From: Ideonella sp. WA131b
GTDB lineage: Bacteria; Pseudomonadota; Gammaproteobacteria; Burkholderiales; Burkholderiaceae_C
DNA: 64,000 nucleotides
NCBI GenBank assembly: GCA_023657425.1
Contig: JAGTJW010000002.1
Coordinates: 238,431 to 302,430, forward strand
Direction of reading: 5' to 3'
Shown here: positions 36,795 to 52,573 of the stretch, one piece after another
Position numbering within the stretch: position 1 is the first letter of the stretch
How the letters are laid out: the number at the start of each line of letters is the position of its first letter
Notes under the pieces: model-generated
The model's database searches: none
Told to the model about the DNA's origin: nothing
Seen by the model: the letters and a program-made list of their open reading frames with translations, nothing else
Translations under genes and position numbers: made by a program

Positions 36795-37700
36795 TCAGGT
36801 CACGCGTGCAGCCCCGGACTGCTCCCGCACACGTTGGGTCACCAGCGCCTCGGCCACGCTGGGGGCGTTGCGCCCGTCGGCGGTGGCGTCGGCGCCGACC
36901 TGACCCGCCCACTCAGGATGGATCGAGAACAAGGGGCCACCGACGAGCACCACCAGTGACGGGTTGCGCGACGCCAAGCGAACGGCCGCGATGGTATCGC
37001 GCAGCCACGGCAGGCCGGTCTCGCTGCCTAGGGAAAAACCCACGGCGTCGAACCAGTCGCGTCTCACCCACGCCACGGCCTCGACCCCGACCCCGGCAAC
37101 ACCACCCAGGACGTCCCAGCCTTCGCGGCGAAAGAACTCGGCGACCATCGACAGGCCGAACATGTGCTGTTCGCTCTCAGGCTGCGTGAGCAGTACGCGG
37201 CGGCCGTGGAATGGGTGCTCGACCTCACGGCCGAAGTCGGGGCTGAGCTGGCGCATCAGGCGCTGCAGACGGCCCAGGCTGACGGTGGCCGTGGCGAAGT
37301 CGACACGGTCCTGCTCCCAGAGAAGCCCGAGCTCGCGGGCCGCCGGGGCCAGCAGGTCGACGTAGAGGGTCGCCACGGACACGCCCCGCTGGCGCAGGGC
37401 CTGGATCATTTGGTCGGTTCGTTCGTCGTCTTCGGCGATGAGCGCGTCGACAAAGGCCTGGATCTCCCTTGGAGCGGGACCGGGACCTTCGGCGCCGGGG
37501 GTCTCGCGGTGCTGTCTGACCAGGCGCGGGATGACGTCGGTCTCGAGCGTGCGGGTCAGGCGCGAGACGCGCAGGCGGACGGCGTTCAAGTCGGCATCCA
37601 CCCGCGCGGGCTGCGGATCGGGGGTTGCGGGAGGCCAGACGGTTGAGCTGGGCGTGCAAGGCTCAGGCTGGCCGGGCTTCGGGGACGGGCTGGGCCGCAT
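36795..37700 (-). CDS. aerR: Cobalamin-binding photosynthesis antirepressor AerR/PpaA
   Basis: 301 aa from ATG 37700, which follows a strong AGGAGG site; open frame further upstream is not conserved. The C-terminal half is a B12-binding domain with the AerR-type motif: Glu and His in QPESEQHMFGLS (His179 expected to ligate cobalamin) and GW in RREGWDVLGG. The N-terminal 45 residues are Pro-rich, and residues about 50-150 form the helical cap. In relatives, light- or oxygen-exposed cobalamin lets AerR bind PpsR and relieve repression. It lies between ppsR and bchF, its classical place, and reads away from bchF. Confidence 0.92.
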   Translation of the reverse strand: MRPSPSPKPGQPEPCTPSSTVWPPATPDPQPARVDADLNAVRLRVSRLTRTLETDVIPRLVRQHRETPGAEGPGPAPREIQAFVDALIAEDDERTDQMIQALRQRGVSVATLYVDLLAPAARELGLLWEQDRVDFATATVSLGRLQRLMRQLSPDFGREVEHPFHGRRVLLTQPESEQHMFGLSMVAEFFRREGWDVLGGVAGVGVEAVAWVRRDWFDAVGFSLGSETGLPWLRDTIAAVRLASRNPSLVVLVGGPLFSIHPEWAGQVGADATADGRNAPSVAEALVTQRVREQSGAARVT

Positions 37701-37722
37701 GCTGGGTACCTCCTCACCGCCG

Positions 37723-37756
37723 CCGCTGCGGTCGCTCCGGGGAGCGACCGCAGCGG
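37723..37756 (-). other. Perfect 16-bp stem-loop just upstream of the aerR ribosome site
   Basis: CCGCTGCGGTCGCTCC, two bases, then its exact complement. It ends 7 bases before the AGGAGG ribosome site of aerR and has no T-tract, so it is not a normal intrinsic terminator. It would fold in the aerR 5' leader as a very stable hairpin. A role in translation control, processing or RNA stability is possible. Confidence 0.75.
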
Positions 37757-38070
37757 ATCCTGCCAGGGGCCGCCGACCCTCCCCGACCCAGCACCGCCAG
37801 GCGGGGCCTTGGTCGGCCCGGAATCCCCGGCCCGGATCCGCTTTGCCGGCCGAGCACTGCAACAGCCTGCCTTGTACACCGGGGCGTCGCTGTGGTCAAA
37901 AGGGCCAGACCCACCCGGCGCGGGCGTGGATCGGCCAGTCACGCTCATCCTGATCCTCGTCTTCGGGTCGCGCGCGGCCATCCTGCGGTGGCTGCGCCTG
38001 GGCGCTGTGATGAAGGCCCCGCCGCCTCGAATGCAACGGTGGGGCCGGGTGAATCATCCACCTCCCGAAG
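37757..38070. other. Divergent aerR/bchF spacer, upstream part
   Basis: About 310 bases of the 485-base region between the aerR and bchF starts. No convincing gene was seen; the open frames here lack start signals and conserved content. It must hold the aerR promoter on the minus strand, but I could not pick a clear -35/-10 pair. The bchF promoter and PpsR sites lie just to the right. Confidence 0.5.
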
Positions 38071-38104
38071 TGTCAATGTCAGTTTACGTCTATCTCGATT
38101 GACA
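38071..38104. promoter_or_regulatory. PpsR binding region upstream of bchF
   Basis: The segment starts with TGTCAAT and ends with ATTGACA. It contains CGTC-N10-GACA at 38087-38104 (seven of eight consensus positions) and TGTC-N10-TACG at 38071-38088, which overlaps it by two bases. The right half-site GACA is part of a TTGACA -35 box, so bound PpsR would block RNA polymerase, as in other purple bacteria. Confidence 0.7.
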
Positions 38105-38127
38105 TCCGCGCGTCCAGCCCCTAGGCT
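38099..38127 (+). promoter_or_regulatory. Putative sigma-70 promoter of the bchF superoperon
   Basis: TTGACA (38099-38104), 17-base spacer, TAGGCT (38122-38127), 58 bases before the bchF start. The perfect -35 box overlaps the PpsR palindrome. The weak -10 fits a regulated promoter. Confidence 0.55.
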
Positions 38128-38185
38128 GCCCACATCCCTGACATGCGGGACTGCCACGGGACCCGCCCCCGCAACCGAGCCGACG

Positions 38186-39999
<1,814 letters not shown>

Positions 40000-40003
40000 C
40001 ACC

Positions 40004-41626
40004 ATGCAACTGACGCTCTGGACCTACGAAGGCCCGCCGCACGTGGGCGCCATGCGCGTGGCCACGGCCCTCACCGACGTCCACTACGTGCTGCACGCGC
40101 CGCAGGGCGACACCTACGCCGACCTGCTGTTCACCATGATCGAGCGGCGCGACCGCCGCCCGCCCGTCACCTACACCACCTTCCAGGCGCGCGATCTGGG
40201 CGGCGACACCGCCGAGCTGTTCAAGACCGCCACGCGCGAGGCCTTCGAGCGCTTCCGGCCCAAGGCGCTGCTGGTGGGCGCCAGCTGCACGGCCGAGCTG
40301 ATCCAGGACGACCCCGGCGGCCTTGCCCAGGGCCTGAAGCTGCCGGTGCCGGTGGTGCCGCTGGAGCTGCCGGCCTACCAGCGCAAGGAAAACTGGGGCG
40401 CCTCGGAGACGCTGTACCAGTTGGTGCGCGCGCTGGCGCCTCGCCGCGATGCCGTGCCGCGCCGCCCGGCGCGCGAGCGCCAGTGCTGCAACCTGTTGGG
40501 CCCCACGGCGCTGGGCTTCCGCCACCGCGACGACGTCGCCGAGGTCAGCAAGCTGCTGGCCCAGATCGGCGTCGACGTGCACGTGGTGGCGCCGCTGGAC
40601 GCCAGCGCCGCCGACATCTCCCGCCTGCACGAGGCCGACTTCAACGTCGTCCTCTACCCCGAAATCGCCGGCCAGGCCGCCAGCTATCTTCAGCGCGCCT
40701 TCGGTCAGCCTTTCACCAAGACCGTACCCATCGGCGTGGGCGCGACGCGCCAGTTCATCGCCGAGGTCGCGGCGCTCGCCGGCATCGACGCCACGGCGCT
40801 GCTGGCGCGCAGCAGCTCGCGCGCCAGCTGGTACTCGCGCTCGGTCGACAGCACCTACCTCACGGGCAAGCGCGTGTTCGTGTTCGGCGACGCCACGCAC
40901 GCCATCGCCGCCGCGCGCGTGGCGGCCGAGGAACTGGGCTTCCAGGTCGTGGGTCTGGGCACCTACAGCCGCGAGTTCGCGCGCGATCTGCGCGAGGCCG
41001 CCGCGAAGTACGGCGTCGAGCCGCTGATCAGCGATGACTACCTCGAGGTCGAGCAGAAGATCGCCGAGGCCCAGCCCGAGCTCGTGCTGGGCACACAGAT
41101 GGAGCGCCACATCGCCAAGCGGCTGAAGCTGCCTTGCGCGGTGATCAGTGCACCCGTGCACGTGCAGGACTTCCCGGCGCGCTACTCGCCGCAGATGGGC
41201 TTCGAGGGCGCCGCGGTGCTGTTCGACACCTGGGTGCACCCGCTGATGATGGGCCTCGAGGAGCACCTGCTCACCATGTTCCGCGAGGACTTCGAGTTCC
41301 ACGAGGGCGCCGCAGCCTCGCACCTGTCGCACGCCGGCGCGCCGCGGGAAGCACCCGAGAGCGTGCCCGTGGCCAGCCAGGCGCCGGTGGTCGAACCCGC
41401 GCCCGCGCCCGCCGCCAACGAGCCCGCACCGGTGGACGCTGCCGTGCCGGTGGCTGCGCAGTCCGGCGCCACCTGGGCCCCCGACGCGCAGAAGGAGCTG
41501 CAGAAGGTGCCCTTTTTCGTGCGCGGGAAGGCCCGCCGCAACACCGAGCGCTTCGCCGTGGAGCGAGGTTTGGCCCTGATCACCGTCGAGACGCTGTACG
41601 ACGCCAAGGCCCACTTTGGACGCTGA
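40004..41626 (+). CDS. bchB: Light-independent protochlorophyllide reductase subunit B
   Basis: Second NB subunit, 540 aa. The N-terminal [20 protein letters not shown] carries the Asp-free opening of BchB (the cluster's Asp ligand is in the [19 protein letters not shown] region). The family's C-terminal domain ([22 protein letters not shown]) comes after an Ala/Pro-rich linker at about residues 440-485. It works with BchN and BchL to reduce ring D of protochlorophyllide in the dark. Confidence 0.96.
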   Translation: MQLTLWTYEGPPHVGAMRVATALTDVHYVLHAPQGDTYADLLFTMIERRDRRPPVTYTTFQARDLGGDTAELFKTATREAFERFRPKALLVGASCTAELIQDDPGGLAQGLKLPVPVVPLELPAYQRKENWGASETLYQLVRALAPRRDAVPRRPARERQCCNLLGPTALGFRHRDDVAEVSKLLAQIGVDVHVVAPLDASAADISRLHEADFNVVLYPEIAGQAASYLQRAFGQPFTKTVPIGVGATRQFIAEVAALAGIDATALLARSSSRASWYSRSVDSTYLTGKRVFVFGDATHAIAAARVAAEELGFQVVGLGTYSREFARDLREAAAKYGVEPLISDDYLEVEQKIAEAQPELVLGTQMERHIAKRLKLPCAVISAPVHVQDFPARYSPQMGFEGAAVLFDTWVHPLMMGLEEHLLTMFREDFEFHEGAAASHLSHAGAPREAPESVPVASQAPVVEPAPAPAANEPAPVDAAVPVAAQSGATWAPDAQKELQKVPFFVRGKARRNTERFAVERGLALITVETLYDAKAHFGR

Positions 41627-41651
41627 TCAGACGCATCAACTGACGCATCAC

Positions 41652-47219
<5,568 letters not shown>

Positions 47220-47227
47220 GTCGGCCC

Positions 47228-48703
47228 ATGGACCTCTTCGGCTCCGCCCTCGGCCTCGTCCGTCGCCGCGGCCTCGTGGACTGGTCGGGCGTGGCCACGC
47301 GCTATCTGCCCTTTGCCGACGTGGCCACACCCGAGCTGCCACTGGCCCAGCTCGTGCGGCTGGCGCTGTTTCAGGTGAGCGTGGGCATGGTCGGCGTGCT
47401 GACGGTGGGCACGCTCAACCGCGTGATGATCGTCGAGATGGGCGTCGGGGCCTGGCTGGTGAGCCTGATGGTGGCACTGCCCCTGCTGTTCGCACCATTT
47501 CGCGCGCTGGTGGGCTTCAAGTCCGACCATCACCGCAGCGCCCTGGGCTGGCGTCGCGTGCCTTTTGTCTGGTTCGGCAGCGGGGCGATGTTCGCCGGAC
47601 TGGCGATCATGCCCTTCGCGCTCGTCCTGCTGACAGGGGAGACCACCGTACAGCAGGTGGCGGGCCACGTGGCGACAGGGCTCGCCTTCCTGCTGGCCGG
47701 TGCCGGCGCGCAAACGGTACAGACCGCCGGCCTCGCTCTGGCCACCGACCGCGCCACCGAGGCTACGCGCCCACGCGTGGTGGCGTTGATGTACGTGATG
47801 CTGCTGGTGGGCATGGTGGGCAGCGGTTTGCTGTTCGGTGTGCTGCTGGCCGACTACACCCCCACGCGACTGGTTCAGGTCGTGCAAGGCACGGCCGTCG
47901 TCTGTCTGGCACTCAATGCCGTCGCGGTGTGGAAGCAGGAGGCCCGCAACCGCAGCCGCGCCACAGCGCCACCCGACACCTCGCGTTTCTCGCAACGGTG
48001 GGCGCAGTTCGCGCAGCACGGTCGAGTCGCCCGCTTCCTGCTGGCCGTGGGCCTGGGCACGGCAGCCTTCGGCATGCAGGACATCATCCTCGAGCCCTAC
48101 GGCGGCGAAGTGCTGGGCCTGAGCGTCGGCCAGACCACGAGCCTGACCGGCATCATGGCCGCCGGGGCGCTGCTGGCCTTCGCGTGGGCCGCGCGGCAGC
48201 TGTCGCGCGGGACCTGCCCGCGCCGGCTTGCCGCCCATGGCCTGCTCTTCGGGTTGGCCGCGTTCTCGCTCGTGCTCTTCGCCGAGCCGCTGGGCTCGCC
48301 GCTGCTGTTCCGTGCCGGTGTGGCGCTCATCGGCTTTGGTGGCGGCCTGTTCTCCGTGGGAACGCTCAGCGCCGCGATGTCGCTGGACAGCGGTGGCCTG
48401 CACGGCATGGTGCTGGGTGCCTGGGGCGGTGTCGTTGCCACTGCGGCCGGCCTGTCAGTGGCACTGGGCGGCGCGCTGCGCGACGGCGTCGGCCACCTGG
48501 CGATGAGTGGTGCCCTGGGCGAGGCACTCATGATGCCCGCCACGGGATACGCCATCGTCTACCACCTCGAACTCGCGTTGCTGTTCGCCACGTTGGCCGT
48601 CCTGGGCCCGCTGGTGACGCGGCCACGCAAGCGCCACCCGACCAGGCACGACAGCGGCGGCACCGAGCCGCGCCGCTTCGGGCTGGCGGACTTCCCGGGT
48701 TGA
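47228..48703 (+). CDS. lhaA: Light-harvesting complex 1 assembly protein LhaA
   Basis: 491-aa MFS-type protein of the BCD family, about 12 membrane helices, needed for LH1 assembly. Signature stretches are TLNRVMIVEMGVGAWLVSLM, FKSDHHRSALGWRRVPFVWFG, and MQDIILEPYGGEVLGLSVGQT. It is paralogous to PucC at 55624-57102. It lies between bchM and puhA, the conserved place of lhaA. In relatives a puhA promoter lies inside lhaA; none was identified here. Confidence 0.95.
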   Translation: MDLFGSALGLVRRRGLVDWSGVATRYLPFADVATPELPLAQLVRLALFQVSVGMVGVLTVGTLNRVMIVEMGVGAWLVSLMVALPLLFAPFRALVGFKSDHHRSALGWRRVPFVWFGSGAMFAGLAIMPFALVLLTGETTVQQVAGHVATGLAFLLAGAGAQTVQTAGLALATDRATEATRPRVVALMYVMLLVGMVGSGLLFGVLLADYTPTRLVQVVQGTAVVCLALNAVAVWKQEARNRSRATAPPDTSRFSQRWAQFAQHGRVARFLLAVGLGTAAFGMQDIILEPYGGEVLGLSVGQTTSLTGIMAAGALLAFAWAARQLSRGTCPRRLAAHGLLFGLAAFSLVLFAEPLGSPLLFRAGVALIGFGGGLFSVGTLSAAMSLDSGGLHGMVLGAWGGVVATAAGLSVALGGALRDGVGHLAMSGALGEALMMPATGYAIVYHLELALLFATLAVLGPLVTRPRKRHPTRHDSGGTEPRRFGLADFPG

Positions 48704-48770
48704 GCAGTTCCGACCCCGCCCACCAGGCCCAACAGGCATCTCTGCAAGCCAACCCTTCTAGGAGCCCCTC

Positions 48771-49529
48771 ATGGGAACCGGAGCCATCACAGCCTATGTC
48801 GACGTCGCACAGCTTGTGCTGTACGTCTTCTGGATCTTCTTCGCCGGCCTGATTTACTACCTCGCGCGCGAGAACCGCCGCGAGGGCTATCCGCTCGAAA
48901 CGCACCGCGGCACCACGCACCAGGGCTGGATCGGCGTGCCTGCGCCCAAGACCTACCGGCTGCACGACGGCTCCGAGATCCGGGTGCCATCGGGCTCGGC
49001 CGGCGCGCAGCACGTGAACGCCGAGCGCACCTACGACAACGAAGGCTCGCCGCTCGATCCGATCGGCAACCCGCTGCTGGCCGGCCTGGGCAGCGGCGCC
49101 TGGGCAGACCGCGCCGACCGGCCGGATCTCGATGCGCACGACCAGCCCAAGATCCGCCCGCTGGCGATGTTCCCCGAGATGGGGGTCAGCGAGAAGGACC
49201 CCGATCCGCGCGGCATGCAGGTGATCGACCCCTATGGCGACATCGCCGGCACGGTGCGGGAGCTCTGGGTCGATGGGCCCGAGATGATGTTCCGCTTTCT
49301 CGATGTCGAACTCGCCGACGGCAGCCGCCGCGCGCTGGTGCCGATCACCTTCTGCCGCATCACGCGCGAGGCCGTGTACGTGCATGCACTGCTGGCGCAT
49401 CAGTGGCGAGAGGTACCGGTCACCCGCTCCGCGGACAGCATCACGCTGCTCGAAGAGGAGAAGATCGCCGCCTACTTCGGCGCCGGTCTGCTCTTCGCCG
49501 AACCGAAGCGCTCGGAGCCGCTGGTATGA
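48771..49529 (+). CDS. puhA: Photosynthetic reaction centre H subunit
   Basis: 252 aa, single N-terminal membrane helix (YVDVAQLVLYVFWIFFAGLIYYLARENRREGYPLE) and a cytoplasmic PRC-barrel domain (DPYGDIAGTVRELWVDGPEMMFRFLDVEL). It caps the L/M subunits and shapes proton entry to QB. Preceded by an AGGAG ribosome site. Overlaps puhB by four bases. Confidence 0.97.
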   Translation: MGTGAITAYVDVAQLVLYVFWIFFAGLIYYLARENRREGYPLETHRGTTHQGWIGVPAPKTYRLHDGSEIRVPSGSAGAQHVNAERTYDNEGSPLDPIGNPLLAGLGSGAWADRADRPDLDAHDQPKIRPLAMFPEMGVSEKDPDPRGMQVIDPYGDIAGTVRELWVDGPEMMFRFLDVELADGSRRALVPITFCRITREAVYVHALLAHQWREVPVTRSADSITLLEEEKIAAYFGAGLLFAEPKRSEPLV

Positions 49530-50221
49530 AGTCGGTCGCAGCCGCCACCGCCAAGGCCCCGCACCGGGGCCAGGAGCATGAGTTCGAGCCGCAGTTCGGG
49601 CTACCCGAGCGCCTGCCCCCAAGCGAGCGGCTGCTTTGGCAGGGCCAGCCTCTGCCGAGCATCGTGGCCCGGCGGGTGTTCCACCTGCCGCTGGTCACCG
49701 TCTACTTCGCCGTGATGCTGACCTGGAGCATCGGCGCCCAGCTGCAGGACGGCGTCGCTCTGATGGCGGCGCTGCGCGGCTCGCTGGTCCTGGGCTTGCT
49801 CGCGGCCGTGGCGATCGGCATCCTGGCCGCCCTGGCGCGGCTGACGGCCAGCACCACGGTCTACACACTCACCGACCAGCGCATCGTGATGCGCATCGGC
49901 ATTGTATTGACCGTGACCTACAACCTACCGCTGAAGCACCTCGACGCGGCCCACTTGCTGCCCTTGTCGGGCACGCAGGGCGAGATCGCGCTGCAGCTGC
50001 GCGGCGACACCCGCATCGCCTATCTGCACCTGTGGCCCCACTCTCGGCCCTGGCTGTTCGCGAGGCCGCAGCCCATGCTGCGTGGCCTGGCCGACGCCCA
50101 AGCGGTCTCGCGGCAGTTGTCCGAAGCCTGGGCGATGGTCAACGCCCAGGCGGCCCGACCCGAGGCGGCGATCCAGACGCCGACGTCGATGGAGCTTCAA
50201 CCCCAGGGGAACGCTGCATGA
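49526..50221 (+). CDS. puhB: Reaction-centre assembly protein PuhB
   Basis: 231 aa with membrane helices at about 50-68 and 83-103 and the 'bacterial PH' type domain after them (STTVYTLTDQRIVMRIGIVL). The N-terminal LPERLPPSERLLWQGQPLPS is the family signature. In Rhodobacter, PuhB dimerises and helps reaction-centre assembly. ATGA overlaps on both sides. Confidence 0.93.
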   Translation: MKSVAAATAKAPHRGQEHEFEPQFGLPERLPPSERLLWQGQPLPSIVARRVFHLPLVTVYFAVMLTWSIGAQLQDGVALMAALRGSLVLGLLAAVAIGILAALARLTASTTVYTLTDQRIVMRIGIVLTVTYNLPLKHLDAAHLLPLSGTQGEIALQLRGDTRIAYLHLWPHSRPWLFARPQPMLRGLADAQAVSRQLSEAWAMVNAQAARPEAAIQTPTSMELQPQGNAA

Positions 50222-50706
50222 GGGCCGTCCACAGCGTGCACGTCCAACCGGACCGCATCCCGCGCTGGCTGGTGCGTGTCATCGCCGTATTGCTGCTGCT
50301 GGTGCTGGGCGGCGTCGGCGTGATGCGCCTCTCGGGCTTCAGCCCAACGGTGCACCCGCCCGCGGCGCTGGCCCAACGCGCCCTGGCCTTCGCCGACACC
50401 GCCGAGGGTGCCGTGCGCGTGAGCGACGCGTCCACCGGCGAGGTGCTGGCCGAGCTGCGCGGCGAGCAGGGCTTCCTTCGCGGCGTGCTGCGTGGCCTGG
50501 CGCGCGACCGGCGCGCGCACAGCGTGGGCCAGGAGCCGCCCTACCTTCTATCGCTTCACGCCGACGGCCGGCTGCTGATCACAGATCCCGAGACCGCCCG
50601 ACGCATGGACCTCGCGTCTTTCGGCCCCGACAACGCGGTCGTGTTCGCGCGCTGGCTGCCCGCCGGAGCGCTCCAGTCGCTGCAGACCACGCCCCAGGAG
50701 AAGTAA
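50218..50706 (+). CDS. puhC: Photosynthetic complex assembly protein PuhC
   Basis: 162 aa with one membrane helix (WLVRVIAVLLLLVLGGVGVM) and a periplasmic domain containing GEVLAELRGEQGFLRGVLRGLARDR, a family hallmark. It aids organisation of the RC-LH1 complex. Overlaps puhB; acsF follows after three bases. Confidence 0.92.
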   Translation: MRAVHSVHVQPDRIPRWLVRVIAVLLLLVLGGVGVMRLSGFSPTVHPPAALAQRALAFADTAEGAVRVSDASTGEVLAELRGEQGFLRGVLRGLARDRRAHSVGQEPPYLLSLHADGRLLITDPETARRMDLASFGPDNAVVFARWLPAGALQSLQTTPQEK

Positions 50707-50709
50707 TCC

Positions 50710-51774
50710 ATGAGCACGATCCAAGCCATCGCCAACACCAACGAGGTGATGCAGCGCGCCAAGACCGAGAACCTGATCTCGCCGCGCTTCTACACCACCG
50801 ACTACGCGGCCATGGACAAGCTCGACGTCAGCGCGCTGCGCGCCGAGTGGGACGCCATGCTCGCCGAGTACGAAGGCGACAACAACCACGACCACTTCAA
50901 GCGCGACGAGGCCTTCGCGTCCGAAGTGAAGCCGCTGCCGCCCGAACTGCACCAGGAGTTCCTGGACTTCCTGATCACCAGCATCACCAGCGAGTTCAGC
51001 GGCTGCGTGCTCTACAACGAGATCCGCAAGAACGTCGACAACCCCGACATCAAGCAGCTGATGACCTACCTGACGCGAGACGAGTCCCGCCACGCGAACT
51101 TCATCAACTACTCGCTGCGCGACTACGACCTGGCCGTCGATCTGCAGGCGCTCAAGGCCAGCAAGGCCTATACCTACTTCAAGCCCAAGTACATCTTCTA
51201 CGCCACCTACCTGAGCGAGAAGATCGGCTACGCGCGCTACATCACCATCTACCGCCAACTCGAGAAGCACCCCGAGCTGCGCTTCCACCCCATCTTCCGC
51301 TGGTTCGAACGCTGGTGCAACGATGAGTTCCGCCACGGCGAGAGCTTCGCCCTGATCATGCGCGCCAACCCGCAGCTGCTGCAGGGCGGCAACGTGCTGT
51401 GGATCCGCTTTTTCCTGCTGGCGGTGTACGCGACGATGTTCGTGCGAGACCACACACGCCCGGTGCTGCACCGCGCGATGGGGCTGGAGCCCGACGACTT
51501 CGACTACCGCGTCTTCGACATCACCACCGAGATCAGCCGGCAGGTGTTCCCGGTGTCGCTGGACACCGATGCGCCGGCCTTCCGCCGCGGGCTGGCGGCG
51601 CTGGTGGAGGCGCGGGTGGCCTTCGACTCTGGCGCCGCACGCGGCGGCCTCGGTGGCCGCCTGCAGCAGGCCGGCGCGGCACTGAAGGGCGCGTGGCACT
51701 TCGCGAAGCTGTACCTGCACCCTGTGAAGAAGCACGCGCTGCCGACCCAGATCCGCGTCGCGCCGGTCTGGTGA
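50710..51774 (+). CDS. acsF: Aerobic Mg-protoporphyrin IX monomethyl ester (oxidative) cyclase
   Basis: Di-iron, O2-dependent enzyme that forms ring E of bacteriochlorophyll, 354 aa. Iron-ligand motifs are present: Glu in [24 protein letters not shown] in [10 protein letters not shown] and [12 protein letters not shown]. The anaerobic isoenzyme gene bchE is not in this window. It sits between puhC and puhE, the betaproteobacterial order. Confidence 0.96.
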   Translation: MSTIQAIANTNEVMQRAKTENLISPRFYTTDYAAMDKLDVSALRAEWDAMLAEYEGDNNHDHFKRDEAFASEVKPLPPELHQEFLDFLITSITSEFSGCVLYNEIRKNVDNPDIKQLMTYLTRDESRHANFINYSLRDYDLAVDLQALKASKAYTYFKPKYIFYATYLSEKIGYARYITIYRQLEKHPELRFHPIFRWFERWCNDEFRHGESFALIMRANPQLLQGGNVLWIRFFLLAVYATMFVRDHTRPVLHRAMGLEPDDFDYRVFDITTEISRQVFPVSLDTDAPAFRRGLAALVEARVAFDSGAARGGLGGRLQQAGAALKGAWHFAKLYLHPVKKHALPTQIRVAPVW

Positions 51775-51799
51775 GGCGCGCTCGGACGCGCCCTTTCTG

Positions 51800-52573
51800 A
51801 TGGAGTACGCCCTGCCCCCGATCGCCGCGGTGCTGCTGTGGTGGCTGGGCACGGGCATCGTGATCCTGCTCGACCGCATGCCGGCGTCCTGCGGCGGTCG
51901 CAAGACCGTGGCCTTCGTCGCGGCCACGAGCTGCGCCGTCGCGGCGCTCGTGTGCATCGCCGAGACCGCGCATGACCGCGGGGTGGGCGCGGCGTATGCC
52001 GGGTTCACTTGCGCGGTCGTGGTGTGGGGCTGGCACGAGCTGGCCTTCCTGGGCGGCTGGATCACCGGCCCGCGACGTGTCGCGGCCACGCCGGGCGCGC
52101 GCGGGCTGGGCCGCTTCGGGCAGGCGCTGCAGGTGCTGCTCTGGCATGAGCTGGCCCTGCTGGCAACGGCCGTGGCACTGTGGCTGCGGCTGGGCGGGAG
52201 CGCCAACCCCACGGCGGCCTGGACCTTCACCTTGCTGTACGCCATGCGCGTCTCGGCCAAGCTCAACCTCTACTTCGGCGTGCGCAACCTGGCACTGGAC
52301 TTCCTGCCGCCGCACCTGCTGTACCTGGGCAGCTACTTTCGCCAGCGTGCCATCAACGCCCTCATGCCCTGGTCGCTGCTGGGCGGCGCGGTGGTGACGG
52401 GCTGGCTGATCGTCGGCGCACAGGCCACCACGGGCGGTGCGCAGGCCGCCCACCTGCTGCTGGCGTCGCTGCTGACGCTGGCTCTCGTCGAACACCTGAT
52501 GATGGTGCTGCCGCTGGAGCCTTCTGCGCTGTGGCGCTGGGCCCTGCGCCGGCCCGTGGAGGCGCGATCGTGA
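51800..52573 (+). CDS. puhE: Photosynthetic complex putative assembly protein PuhE
   Basis: 257 aa, about seven membrane segments (DUF3623). Features such as VVVWGWHELAFLGGWITGPR, LWHELALLATAVALW and KLNLYFGVRNLALDFLPPHLLYLGSYF are those of PuhE, thought to limit or tune bacteriochlorophyll synthesis in Rhodobacter. Its stop overlaps the GTG start of crtI. Confidence 0.92.
   Translation: MEYALPPIAAVLLWWLGTGIVILLDRMPASCGGRKTVAFVAATSCAVAALVCIAETAHDRGVGAAYAGFTCAVVVWGWHELAFLGGWITGPRRVAATPGARGLGRFGQALQVLLWHELALLATAVALWLRLGGSANPTAAWTFTLLYAMRVSAKLNLYFGVRNLALDFLPPHLLYLGSYFRQRAINALMPWSLLGGAVVTGWLIVGAQATTGGAQAAHLLLASLLTLALVEHLMMVLPLEPSALWRWALRRPVEARS

Noticed and set aside
41616..41651. Upstream TTG start for bchH inside the end of bchB
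   Set aside because: The extra residues ([11 protein letters not shown]) are not BchH-like, and the ATG at 41652 starts the conserved protein.
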